From contig QBUR01000164.1 in the NCBI GenBank assembly GCA_013374385.1, forward strand, positions 1-9,967: 9,967 bases of DNA. Reading direction: 5' to 3'. This stretch comes from Candidatus Methanocomedens sp. (GTDB taxonomy: Archaea; Halobacteriota; Methanosarcinia; Methanosarcinales; Methanocomedenaceae). Position 1 is the stretch's first letter. Each line of letters starts with the position of its first letter. Shown piece after piece: positions 1-6,788 of this stretch. The notes beneath the pieces are model-generated. The model did no database searches. It worked only from the letters and a program-made list of their open reading frames with translations, and was not told the DNA's origin. The translations under genes and the position numbers were made by a program.

Positions 1-25
1 CAGGTCGCAAGAGGACACAACCCAC

Positions 26-766
26 TCACAGAAAAAACAATATCGCCACACCCAGAACCAAATATACTCCCACACATACATAATCCCGCATCGCCAGAGT
101 TTTCCTGTAATAATAATATCGTCTATCAGAATGAAAACACCTGGATTCCAGCGCATCCGACAGTTCATCCACCCTTCTGAACGACCTGTGCAACAATGGA
201 ACCACCAAAGCAGTAAATCCCTTCAACCCCCGTGGTTTATATCCTCTTGCGACCTGAGCCTTCGCAATTGTATCCTTTTCCCTGAACAGTCCCGGTATCA
301 AAGTCATTGCCGTCCCTGTCATAAAAGCAAGGTCAGTACCAAAAGTGCCCAAAGGTCGTAAAAAGAACATAAGAGCATAGTTCAGACCCGATGGTGAAGT
401 GGTATACGTCATAATGGATGTATACAGTATCAAAAGGATAAATCTCAAAATCAGGATACTACCCTCAACAATTCCTTTAAGAGTTGGCACTGGCAGCCCC
501 TCAAAGAGCGGCTCTCCAGGTGTGAACAAAACATGTGTCAGGAATATAACACCAAAGAATACCAGCACAGGTCTTAGCCCCTGTACCAGTCGATTAAAAG
601 TCATGCCAGAAGTACGGGATAGCAGCAGAACCAGAACCAGCAGGACAGCAAGAGCAGGGGGTTGTACTGAATAGATCAGCAGGCTCATTCCCACCATCAA
701 TGCCAGTTTCGTTCTCGGATCCAGCAGGTGCATGTACGACCTGCCGTGACCATATATCCCGATCAT
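26..766 (-). CDS. ecfT: ECF transporter transmembrane (T) component, EcfT/CbiQ family
   Basis: This 246-residue integral membrane protein couples the two ECF ATPases to the substrate-binding S component (here most likely BioY). The N-terminus carries the family-typical LDPRTKL motif (residues 15-21). Hydrophobic segments lie near 22-50, 66-82, 100-120 and 228-246, with a further stretch around 141-160. The cytoplasmic coupling region has the expected first Ala-Arg-Gly motif (AQVARGY, ARG at 173-175). The second motif, usually also ARG, reads SRC (208-210). The gene is last in the bioY-ecfA1-ecfA2-ecfT operon; its ATG overlaps the ecfA2 stop in an ATGA arrangement. A GGAG sequence five bases upstream supports the start. 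Only 25 bases remain downstream, so nothing can be said about what follows. Family assignment is secure; substrate is inferred from the neighbours. Confidence 0.9.
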   Translation of the reverse strand: MIGIYGHGRSYMHLLDPRTKLALMVGMSLLIYSVQPPALAVLLVLVLLLSRTSGMTFNRLVQGLRPVLVFFGVIFLTHVLFTPGEPLFEGLPVPTLKGIVEGSILILRFILLILYTSIMTYTTSPSGLNYALMFFLRPLGTFGTDLAFMTGTAMTLIPGLFREKDTIAKAQVARGYKPRGLKGFTALVVPLLHRSFRRVDELSDALESRCFHSDRRYYYYRKTLAMRDYVCVGVYLVLGVAILFFL

Positions 767-1581
767 GATTTCTCCAGTGTTCGTTGTATCTGTCCAACCG
801 CATCTTCCAGTTTTGTAACCTTAAAATCCACATCAAAATCCAGTTTATGCAATCTGTACATAATCTGGTTAAGGATAGGCAGGTATCCACCTCCATCCTG
901 CCCTGCTGCCCAGTCCAGGTAGCCGGGCCTGGTTCCGGTGAAAGTAATGTTTCCTTTATCCAGCACGGCCAGACTATCGGATACCTCAATGACTTCCTGC
1001 AATCTGTGTGAAATATAAATGATGGTAATGGCTCCTGATATGCGTTTTATGATATCGACCAACCTTTTCCTGCTCTGTGAGTCCAGGCTGGCCGTGGGTT
1101 CGTCCAAGATGATGACACCCGGTCTCATGGCCAGCACCGAAGCAAAAGCTGCCAGTCTCAATGTACCTCTGTTCAGGTGGAATGGTGACTGGTCGAGTAT
1201 CTTTCGGTCAAGCCCTGCCAGGTCCAGCGTGGAGTGAATGCGCTTATTCACTTCATCTTCAGTGAGACCTGAATGTAAGAGACCAAAAGCCATGTCCCTA
1301 AACAGTGTCTTTTCAAAGAAGAAGTCCTCTGGCTGCTGGAATAGTATGCCCACATTCTTTCCGGGACACGGTGGCTCCCCGTCAATGGTAATACTGCCGC
1401 CAGTGGGTTTTTCAAGACCTGCAATAAGAGATGCCAGTGTAGATTTCCCGGAACCGATCCCCCCCACTAATCCGAATACGTTGCCTTTCTTTATGGTGAG
1501 GTCTATTTTGTCCAGCGCTTTTATTTCCTCCAGAGTGTCAGCATCGTATATATGGGTCAGGTGCCTGATCTCAATCGACAT
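763..1581 (-). CDS. ecfA2: ECF transporter ATP-binding protein, second ATPase, with degenerate signature motif
   Basis: This 272-residue ABC ATPase is one half of the ECF nucleotide-binding pair. Visible motifs are Walker A GGIGSGKST (40-48), the Q-loop glutamine near 82 (LFQQPED), Walker B with catalytic Glu (IILDEP, E161), D-loop ASLD and the switch histidine H192 (YISHR). The usual LSGGQ signature is replaced by LNRGT (136-140), although the following residues (ASVLAMRP) keep the normal spacing to Walker B. The C-terminus (about 215-272) is a less conserved extension. The start overlaps the ecfA1 end by 25 bases and has a strong GGAGGA ribosome binding site four bases before the ATG, inside ecfA1. 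The gene overlaps ecfT by four bases. Cellular role: drives uptake through EcfT and BioY. The degenerate signature suggests one composite ATP site may be non-canonical. Confidence 0.9.
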   Translation of the reverse strand: MSIEIRHLTHIYDADTLEEIKALDKIDLTIKKGNVFGLVGGIGSGKSTLASLIAGLEKPTGGSITIDGEPPCPGKNVGILFQQPEDFFFEKTLFRDMAFGLLHSGLTEDEVNKRIHSTLDLAGLDRKILDQSPFHLNRGTLRLAAFASVLAMRPGVIILDEPTASLDSQSRKRLVDIIKRISGAITIIYISHRLQEVIEVSDSLAVLDKGNITFTGTRPGYLDWAAGQDGGGYLPILNQIMYRLHKLDFDVDFKVTKLEDAVGQIQRTLEKS

Positions 1582-2357
1582 AATTCCTCCAGTAGAGCAT
1601 CTGTGGTCAGGACGGGTGTCAGCCCCAATGCCCTTGAGATGGCAAAAGGGACCGGAATATCCATTTTCTCCTCATCCAATAATTGGTTGAATACCTCGTG
1701 TGTGGTTCCCTGGTGTATTATCCCTGACCTGGAAAGCACAATAAGCCTGTGGCAACGAGTCAGTTCTTCAGGGTCATGGGTGATATGTACAATGGCTGTT
1801 CCTTCGCGGTTCAACCTGGCTATATGTTCAAAGATAATTTTCCTATGCCTGGCATCCACCATTGAAACAGGTTCATCGAGGATAATGCACTCCGGCTCCA
1901 TGACCATAACCGCTGCAAGGTTCACCAACTGTTTCTGGCCGCCGCTCAGCGTCCTGATGTTGCGGTAACGTAATTCCCGTATCCCTAACAGGTCAAGGTA
2001 TTTTTCAATCCTTGTATAGATTTCAGGCACAGGCAACCCCAGGTTTTCCAGGCCAAAGACCAGGTCTTCTTCTACGGTCTCACCAATGGCCTGGGCATCA
2101 GGGTTCTGGAACACCATGCCTGCAGACCTGTGGATTTCAAGCAACCGTCTCCTGTCGCCGGTGGATATCCCGTTGACTCTGATGGTTCCTTTTTGTGGGA
2201 GCAAAAGGCCGGTAATAAGCCTTGCAAGCGTGCTTTTTCCCGACCCGTTATCACCCATGACCCCAAGGTATTCCCCTTTACCGACTCTTACATTGATACC
2301 ATCCAGTACCGGGTCTGCGGGAGAGTATGAGAAAGTTACGTCTTCCAGTTCTATCAT
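1557..2357 (-). CDS. ecfA1: ECF transporter ATP-binding protein, first ATPase
   Basis: This 266-residue ABC ATPase of the energy-coupling factor family has every canonical motif: Walker A GDNGSGKST (35-43), Q-loop VFQNPDAQ (Q84), signature LSGGQ (137-141), Walker B IILDEP with E162, and switch histidine H194 (ITHDPEE). The Q-helix region after the Q-loop (about 86-105) is acidic and typical of CbiO/EcfA proteins, which use it to contact EcfT. The reading frame is open further upstream, but the translation before the chosen Met has no family similarity and would lie wholly inside bioY. The chosen ATG (2355-2357) overlaps the bioY TGA in an ATGA junction, so translation is probably coupled; no Shine-Dalgarno sequence is evident. 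It is expected to form a heterodimer with the next gene product, and its intact signature would serve the ATP bound by EcfA2. Confidence 0.92.
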   Translation of the reverse strand: MIELEDVTFSYSPADPVLDGINVRVGKGEYLGVMGDNGSGKSTLARLITGLLLPQKGTIRVNGISTGDRRRLLEIHRSAGMVFQNPDAQAIGETVEEDLVFGLENLGLPVPEIYTRIEKYLDLLGIRELRYRNIRTLSGGQKQLVNLAAVMVMEPECIILDEPVSMVDARHRKIIFEHIARLNREGTAIVHITHDPEELTRCHRLIVLSRSGIIHQGTTHEVFNQLLDEEKMDIPVPFAISRALGLTPVLTTDALLEELCRLRSGT

Positions 2358-2902
2358 GATATGTATGGTATGTTCAAAAGGGGTCTTATCCTGTCCGCCA
2401 CTATCAATGCAGCTACAATTTTGATAGCATCCCCTATCAAAAAGGGCACCATTCCCACTGCAACAGCCTGCTGTATGGACATATTCGCGACTAATGATAA
2501 TTGAATCACTCCCAGCAGGTATATCACAGCTAGACCGCCAATCATGGCGCAAATGGTTGCAGGCACATTGTCACCAGCTTTAGTGTATATCAGTCCGGTA
2601 ACGAAAGCACCTGCAACAAACCCGATCAGGTAGCCGCCTGTGGGACCCAGCAGTACACCTAGTCCTGACGAGCCGCCTGAAAATACTGGAAGACCAATGA
2701 TACCAAGCATCACATATACTACCATGCTGGTTCCTCCCCACCTGGCACCCAGTACCAGTCCTGCAAGCAGCACAAAGAATATCTGCAAGGTGATGGGGAC
2801 AGGACTCAATGGGAGTGGTATCTTGATGAAAGCGCCAATGGCTGTCAGGGCTGCAAACAGGGCAGCATAGAGCAATGGTTTTACATTTGTATATTCGTTC
2901 AT
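2354..2902 (-). CDS. bioY: Biotin transporter S component BioY
   Basis: This 182-residue membrane protein binds biotin and delivers it through the ECF module encoded just downstream. Family hallmarks are SPVPITLQ (33-40), the stretch around GLPVFSGG (70-77), GPTGGYLIGF (86-95), and a C-terminal PFLIGD..K segment (153-161). About six hydrophobic helices are visible. The frame continues upstream to another ATG at 2959, but that 19-residue extension would run through the biotin operator and nearly to the TATA box. The ATG at 2900-2902 is therefore preferred and gives normal BioY length. No strong ribosome binding site precedes it. Lead gene of a four-gene operon (bioY-ecfA1-ecfA2-ecfT) with ATGA junctions. 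A palindrome resembling a BirA operator at 2915-2951 predicts repression when biotin is sufficient. Biotin would serve biotin-dependent carboxylases, none of which is in the window. Confidence 0.93.
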   Translation of the reverse strand: MNEYTNVKPLLYAALFAALTAIGAFIKIPLPLSPVPITLQIFFVLLAGLVLGARWGGTSMVVYVMLGIIGLPVFSGGSSGLGVLLGPTGGYLIGFVAGAFVTGLIYTKAGDNVPATICAMIGGLAVIYLLGVIQLSLVANMSIQQAVAVGMVPFLIGDAIKIVAALIVADRIRPLLNIPYIS

Positions 2903-2914
2903 GGTATCATCATC

Positions 2915-2951
2915 AATTGTCAACACATACAGTGGACACGGGTTGACAATT
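2915..2951 (-). promoter_or_regulatory. BirA-type biotin operator upstream of bioY
   Basis: The arms AATTGTCAAC (2915-2924) and GTTGACAATT (2942-2951) are perfect inverted repeats separated by 17 bases. From the TTGT of the left arm to the ACAA of the right arm the site spans 33 bp. Known BirA operators have the form TTGTnAAC(C) - spacer - (G)GTTnACAA with a similar overall span, so both half-site sequence and geometry agree. The site lies between the TATA box and the bioY ATG, over the expected transcription start, where a bound repressor would block initiation. The match is seen in the sequence; the regulator (a biotin protein ligase with a DNA-binding domain) is inferred and not encoded here. 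Confidence 0.75.
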
Positions 2952-2961
2952 AGTAACATCG

Positions 2962-2976
2962 ATGTTATATAATATT
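2962..2976 (-). promoter_or_regulatory. Candidate TATA box of the bioY operon
   Basis: On the minus strand this reads AATATTATATAAC with a preceding A-run. It resembles an archaeal TATA element and lies about 65 bases before the bioY ATG. A start site about 25 bases downstream would fall near 2943, inside the right arm of the biotin operator. Supported by position and base composition only. Confidence 0.55.
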
Positions 2977-3016
2977 TTTGACCAATCTATTTCGAATATA
3001 TCCGAAACCACAACAT

Positions 3017-3029
3017 TTATTTTATATAG
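3017..3029 (+). promoter_or_regulatory. Candidate TATA box of the TauE/SafE-type permease gene
   Basis: TTTATATA (3021-3028) preceded by a T/A-rich stretch is a good archaeal TATA match, 30 bases before the ATG at 3059. Transcription would begin about ten bases before the start codon, which agrees with the absence of any ribosome binding site and implies a nearly leaderless mRNA. Confidence 0.6.
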
Positions 3030-3058
3030 TTGGCCGTAAAACCTGGGACTGATACACC

Positions 3059-3814
3059 ATGGACCCCATTGTAGTTGCACTAATCATATTTTTCCTGGCA
3101 ATTTTATTCTCGATGCTGGGTCTTGGCGGTGCGTTGGTGTACGTACCACTGTTCTACTGGCTGGGCATTGACATACTGGTGGCAATACCCACGGCCATGC
3201 TGCTAAATGGCATTACCACCAGTTCAGCAGCCATAACCTTTCTTCGCAAAAAAATGGTTGACCTGCAGACAGCTACGCCCTTCATAGCTGCATCCATAAT
3301 AGGGGCACCCATTGGCGCATATTTCACAAAGTTCACTCCTGTTGAAACGCTGCTGTGGATACTCAGCAGCGTGCTGGTACTTGCCGGGACACGGATGATA
3401 TTTTCCAGGGACCTGGAGGGGGATAACCAGGTCAATGATGTGGATAAAGGCCGACGCATTATAATAGGGCTGGGTTTTGGATTTGTGATAGGCGCAGCTG
3501 CCGGGTTGCTAGGCATTGGCGGCGGTATGTTCATTGTGCCGGTATTGATGATGCTGGGGTTCGGCACAAAACGTGCCTATGCCACCACGTCAATTATCGT
3601 GGCGTTCATATCGTTCTCAGGATTCCTGGGGCATCTTGGCACAGGTCATCTTGATATGACACTTATGGCTTACACAGGCATTGCTGCATTTCTTGGCGGG
3701 CAGGTGGGCTCACACCTGATGCACAGTAAAATAAAATCAAAGACCATCAGGCATTTGTACGGCGCAGTCCTGTGGGTAATGGCCTTGAAGATAGTATCCG
3801 GGCTTATATTGTGA
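3059..3814 (+). CDS. TauE/SafE family membrane permease (anion or sulfur-oxyanion exporter-like)
   Basis: This 251-residue polytopic membrane protein has the internal duplication of the TauE/SafE (formerly DUF81) family. The repeated motifs are GLGGALVYVP (21-30) and GIGGGMFIVP (152-161), each followed by a second helix with small residues. A hydrophilic loop (about 116-133) separates the halves. Seven to eight membrane helices are apparent. Members are linked to export or uptake of sulfite, sulfoacetate, taurine or other small organic anions; the substrate cannot be read from the sequence. The gene diverges from bioY with its own TATA box, and the biotin operator lies more than 100 bases upstream, so shared biotin control is unlikely. 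It converges on the disulfide oxidoreductase gene with an 11-base gap. The start follows a TATA box by 30 bases and has no Shine-Dalgarno site. Confidence 0.88.
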   Translation: MDPIVVALIIFFLAILFSMLGLGGALVYVPLFYWLGIDILVAIPTAMLLNGITTSSAAITFLRKKMVDLQTATPFIAASIIGAPIGAYFTKFTPVETLLWILSSVLVLAGTRMIFSRDLEGDNQVNDVDKGRRIIIGLGFGFVIGAAAGLLGIGGGMFIVPVLMMLGFGTKRAYATTSIIVAFISFSGFLGHLGTGHLDMTLMAYTGIAAFLGGQVGSHLMHSKIKSKTIRHLYGAVLWVMALKIVSGLIL

Positions 3815-3825
3815 TAATACTAATA

Positions 3826-4494
3826 TTATGAATACATAGGATTGTCGCCTGAGCGCAATGCCCTCAATATTTCTTCCACGAAATGTTCAGGGGGCTGGGC
3901 GCCCACGAAATCCACCACTTCATTGATGACTATTTTAGGTACGCTCATGGCCATATATCTCTGGGCAATATGAGGGAATTCCACCATCTCAACCATATCT
4001 GCTTTGATGTGCTCGTTCTCAATGGCAAGTTTATGGGCAGTGCGAACAGCCATTGAGCAGTAGGGACATGTAGGGGTCACCAGCACCTGTATATGCACAG
4101 GCTTCTTGACTTCGGCCAGTTTTTTCTTTACATCATCGGACAGGTCGGTCTTGCCCCTGGACACATCAATAAGGTCTTCCTGGAACGATGCGAACTCATA
4201 GCCAGACGGGATGCCGTAGAACCGGATGCCATAGTCCTTTTCACCAAGCATTATGATGGCCGGGATCTTCCTAACCCCGTAGGACCTTGCCAGTTTTTCG
4301 TCCTTGACAAAATCATGAATTTCAGCTTTGATTTTGGGTGACATGCCTGCCAACTCTTCCACCATACCTCTGGTTTCGGCACAGAACTGGCATTCGTTCT
4401 CCTGAGTGAACATTATTAGTTTGACGTTACCCTCAAGACCTTCATCCAGTTTTTTCTTCAATTTTTCCTTATCTGAGTCCTGTATCACTGCCAT
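3826..4494 (-). CDS. Protein disulfide oxidoreductase with two thioredoxin folds (glutaredoxin-like)
   Basis: This 222-residue soluble protein consists of two tandem thioredoxin-fold domains, as in the archaeal PDO family. The first domain (about 25-115) has the redox pair CQFC (35-38) and a cis-proline context KIPA (P78). The second (about 133-215) has CPYC (143-146) and the cis-proline SVPK (P186). Both active sites are intact. PDO proteins act as intracellular dithiol/disulfide exchangers and can accept electrons from thioredoxin reductase-like enzymes. The second domain with CPYC is usually the more active site; the first, with the unusual CQFC, is harder to predict. The ATG is preceded by GGAGG with seven-base spacing, a strong ribosome binding site. 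No signal peptide is present. It lies downstream of pth2 on the same strand, but the 94-base AT-rich gap suggests a separate promoter. Confidence 0.9.
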   Translation of the reverse strand: MAVIQDSDKEKLKKKLDEGLEGNVKLIMFTQENECQFCAETRGMVEELAGMSPKIKAEIHDFVKDEKLARSYGVRKIPAIIMLGEKDYGIRFYGIPSGYEFASFQEDLIDVSRGKTDLSDDVKKKLAEVKKPVHIQVLVTPTCPYCSMAVRTAHKLAIENEHIKADMVEMVEFPHIAQRYMAMSVPKIVINEVVDFVGAQPPEHFVEEILRALRSGDNPMYS

Positions 4495-4588
4495 TAAATA
4501 ACCTCCTGTTGATTCCCTGTAATTTCTAAATGGTAATAGTTAAGATTAAAATCAAAATTAATCCAATATCAAAACATCGATAGTTGCA
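4495..4588 (-). other. AT-rich intergenic region between pth2 and the disulfide oxidoreductase gene
   Basis: The 94 bases hold the GGAGG ribosome binding site of the downstream gene (near 4502-4506), T-rich runs on the minus strand, and a six-base inverted repeat GATTAA/TTAATC (4544-4563, eight-base loop). The repeat and T-runs could end the pth2 transcript and the same AT-rich DNA could host the next promoter, but no clear TATA element stands out. Confidence 0.35.
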
Positions 4589-4936
4589 CTACACAAGTTT
4601 CAACTTTCCCACTACCTTATCCAGTCTCTCAACCGCTGCCGGTCCTATACCCAGCACAGTAACGGTCCCGGGAGGTATCTGGGTAAGCCCGGCATCGGTG
4701 ATAAGGGCCGTAGACAGCCCCTCCCTGCGTGCCATTTCCTTTAATAGAAATAGGTCCTGCAGAGTCCCGGTTTTGAGCACGACCTTTTTCTGGCCGTCCT
4801 TCATCCACTCATCACGGTCCTTTTTATCTGCAAAATCAGAGGCGGTTACAGCAGCATGTGCAACCTGTACTGCCAGCTTGCCCTTTGAGAGTTTGAGGTC
4901 GTCACGGGTAACGATGCACTGCTTGTATTCAGTCAT
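4589..4936 (-). CDS. pth2: Peptidyl-tRNA hydrolase, archaeal/eukaryotic type (Pth2)
   Basis: This 115-residue cytosolic enzyme hydrolyses peptidyl-tRNA released by stalled ribosomes, recycling the tRNA. The diagnostic Pth2 blocks are all present: KQCIVTRDDLKLSKGKLAVQ (5-24) continuing into VAHAA, the W...GQKKVVLK segment (about 45-56), and AGLTQIPPGT followed by VLGIGP (about 88-104). Length matches the family. An ATG seven codons upstream (4955-4957) is in frame, but the chosen Met gives the standard N-terminus MTEYKQC and overlaps the preceding stop by only eight bases (4929-4936), with AAGGG eleven bases upstream. The gene is third in an operon behind the double-SIS and DUF5749-like genes and is probably translationally coupled to the latter. 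Unrelated to bacterial Pth1; this is one of the clearest archaeal signatures in the window. Confidence 0.95.
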   Translation of the reverse strand: MTEYKQCIVTRDDLKLSKGKLAVQVAHAAVTASDFADKKDRDEWMKDGQKKVVLKTGTLQDLFLLKEMARREGLSTALITDAGLTQIPPGTVTVLGIGPAAVERLDKVVGKLKLV

Positions 4937-5582
4937 TGATGAGCATACCCTTATCATCGAATTTCAGTGAATCAGTGGTCCGTTTGAGCCATTCTTCACC
5001 CAGCTTCAAGGCTTTACCTCTTTCAAAATCGCCTATCATTACAACCTCGTCAGTGATATTTGATATGGAAGACATCGGAATAGATAGTTTCTCGGCCCCA
5101 TTCTTGAACACAAGATGCCCGGCATCTATTGATATGGTTTCCCCGATTCTCTTATTGTGCTGTACCACAAACTTGCAGAGTATATCTTTTTTTGAGAATT
5201 TTGATTTATCGTCCAGTGCCTGTTCAGGTGAGGTGTCCGGTTGAATGGTCACTGCTGGCACGGCAGGTTCACTTGACACATCCTTTTCAGCCTGTGTCTT
5301 TGTTTGAAGTGGATGAGGTTTGGACATAGAGTGCCAGTCCAGATCGTCATGTTTGTGTTCCCACTTACTGCCTACCTGCCTGTTCTGCTTTATACCGGTG
5401 CTGTCCTTATCAGAACTATCAGGCACTGTATCCACTGAATGACTGTTCTGTTCAGTGGCAGTATCCGGGATGGAAGGTACATCTTTGCCAGCCACTATTG
5501 GCAGTCCATCTTTACCAGCAGTATCTTTGTCTTTTTTAGTACTGCAACCCATCAGTTTTTTAAAAGTTTTTGTAATTCCCAT
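4929..5582 (-). CDS. DUF5749-like beta-barrel protein with long disordered N-terminal region
   Basis: This 217-residue protein has two parts. Residues 1-125 are hydrophilic, rich in Lys, Asp, Ser, Thr and Pro, and likely disordered, after a short basic amphipathic start (MGITKTFKKLMGC). Residues 130-217 form a compact beta-rich domain with the pattern SIPMSSISNITDEVVMIGDF (167-186) and a closing ALKLGEEW (191-198). This looks like the archaeal family annotated DUF5749 and recalls PRC-barrel folds, which often bind RNA or ribosomal partners. The function is unknown. It lies nine bases after the double-SIS stop and overlaps pth2 by eight bases, so the three genes are probably one transcript. 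A role in translation or RNA metabolism would be consistent with pth2 linkage, but that is inference. Family name is given from memory of the domain pattern, with moderate certainty. Confidence 0.7.
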   Translation of the reverse strand: MGITKTFKKLMGCSTKKDKDTAGKDGLPIVAGKDVPSIPDTATEQNSHSVDTVPDSSDKDSTGIKQNRQVGSKWEHKHDDLDWHSMSKPHPLQTKTQAEKDVSSEPAVPAVTIQPDTSPEQALDDKSKFSKKDILCKFVVQHNKRIGETISIDAGHLVFKNGAEKLSIPMSSISNITDEVVMIGDFERGKALKLGEEWLKRTTDSLKFDDKGMLIND

Positions 5583-5591
5583 CCTGTATCA

Positions 5592-6740
5592 CTACCAGTG
5601 TTTTTGTTTCATATATTTTTCTTCAACGCCCAGGAAATCAATGGCTGAGGCAATAACAGCATTGGTAAATATGTATGAGTTGATTTCAGAATATGACGGC
5701 CGCATCTGGTTAAGTTTTGTGGTGTTTATCTTGCTGGGCGTTTTGTCGTGGAAGATGCCCCTGTCACTTTCTAATATCGGTATGAATATGATATTATCCT
5801 CATTGCCCCATTCTTTCATTCTGTCTACCATACTGGAACTTTCATTTACAGTAATAGGGAAAATATCAACACCCTTGCTGCGTGCCTTCATCATTGCTTC
5901 CAGTATCTCACGGGTATTCCCGCTGCCGCTGATGGGGATATACACATCGCCCCTGACAAAACTGGGCGTGGTAGCATCACCTTTAATGTAGGCTTGTTGC
6001 CCCAGGTGCGCTATACGCATTCCGAAAGCTTTTGCCACGAATCCGGACCGTCCCACGCCGTCCACAATAAAGTGGCCGCGTCGGTTTAGCAGTTTCTTGA
6101 CCCACGAGCGTAGGTATTCCCGATCTATGTTCTTAAGCAGGGTTGCATTACCGATAAAATGCTCCATCTGCAGGTAATACAGCTTGTTGTCCTCTTCATC
6201 CAGTGCGGGAAGAATACAGTTTAACAAGGTGCATAATTTTAGTTCAAACTCTGAACCCATTACTGCCAGCTCACTGGGTTTTTCCAGTTTTGTATCCTCA
6301 ATGAGGAAAGCAAAACCATTGTGTGCCTGAACCTTCTTAAAGGCAGGTGAATCACTTTTTGCTGTGATAAGAATCTCCTTAGCACCCAGATCATTTGCGT
6401 CTTCAAGGTAATGGATAACACTTTCTGTCGTTCCGGAACCAGTGGCGGCCACAATCATGTTTGACCTGCCCGGGTCAAAGTAGCGTCTTATGGGGTCATC
6501 CAGGGTGGCAGGGAATAACTGCTCGTATTTCAATAACTGGTGCAGGAAATCATATAATGCCAGGGCACTCCTACCTTCTCCGATGCCATATATGACCTTC
6601 TGCTTCGTATCAGCCTGATAAATAAAATCCTTCAATGCTCCAATCAGTCCATCTATATGGTCAGAAGGAATGTTTATGAGTTGTTCAAGGAATTGCAGCT
6701 GTATATCAATTGAATCGTAAAACTTTGCGGTGGCCTTCAT
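5592..6740 (-). CDS. Double SIS-domain protein (sugar-phosphate isomerase/binding, PHI-like)
   Basis: This 382-residue cytosolic protein contains two SIS (sugar isomerase) domains. The first (about 45-180) has IYGIGEGRSALALYDF (50-65) and the phosphate-binding ATGSGTTESV (99-108), ending in MGSEFE (161-166), like the MGTxFE motif of 6-phospho-3-hexuloisomerase (PHI, HxlB). The second (about 220-382) has VDGVGRSGFVAKAFGMRIAH (226-245) and ISGSGNTREI (270-279), ending in a PHI-like tail NAVIASAIDFLG..EKYMKQKH. PHI itself is about half this length, so this is a fused or duplicated relative. Catalysis on a ketohexose phosphate is possible, as is a ligand-binding or regulatory role. The start has AAAGGA seven bases upstream. 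First gene of the operon with the DUF5749-like gene and pth2. No partner hexulose-phosphate synthase is visible in the window. Confidence 0.85.
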   Translation of the reverse strand: MKATAKFYDSIDIQLQFLEQLINIPSDHIDGLIGALKDFIYQADTKQKVIYGIGEGRSALALYDFLHQLLKYEQLFPATLDDPIRRYFDPGRSNMIVAATGSGTTESVIHYLEDANDLGAKEILITAKSDSPAFKKVQAHNGFAFLIEDTKLEKPSELAVMGSEFELKLCTLLNCILPALDEEDNKLYYLQMEHFIGNATLLKNIDREYLRSWVKKLLNRRGHFIVDGVGRSGFVAKAFGMRIAHLGQQAYIKGDATTPSFVRGDVYIPISGSGNTREILEAMMKARSKGVDIFPITVNESSSMVDRMKEWGNEDNIIFIPILESDRGIFHDKTPSKINTTKLNQMRPSYSEINSYIFTNAVIASAIDFLGVEEKYMKQKHW

Positions 6741-6788
6741 TTTGTTATCCTTTACTGTATAATTGGCTATTCTGTATTATAGTTGATT

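Noticed and set aside
2358..2552. An N-terminal extension of the first ECF ATPase
   Set aside because: The 65 extra residues lie inside bioY, have no ABC ATPase similarity, and the ATGA junction gives a standard start.
2903..2959. Longer bioY start at 2959
   Set aside because: It would put the biotin operator inside the coding region and the start codon almost at the TATA box; the family N-terminus fits the ATG at 2900-2902.
3814..3829. ATAATA/TATTAT hairpin between the convergent genes as a bidirectional terminator
   Set aside because: The stem is six A-T pairs only and would be very weak; such repeats arise easily in AT-rich DNA.
5544..5555. Lipobox-like LMGC near the N-terminus of the DUF5749-like protein
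   Set aside because: No hydrophobic signal segment precedes it; the first residues are basic and amphipathic, so a lipoprotein is unlikely.
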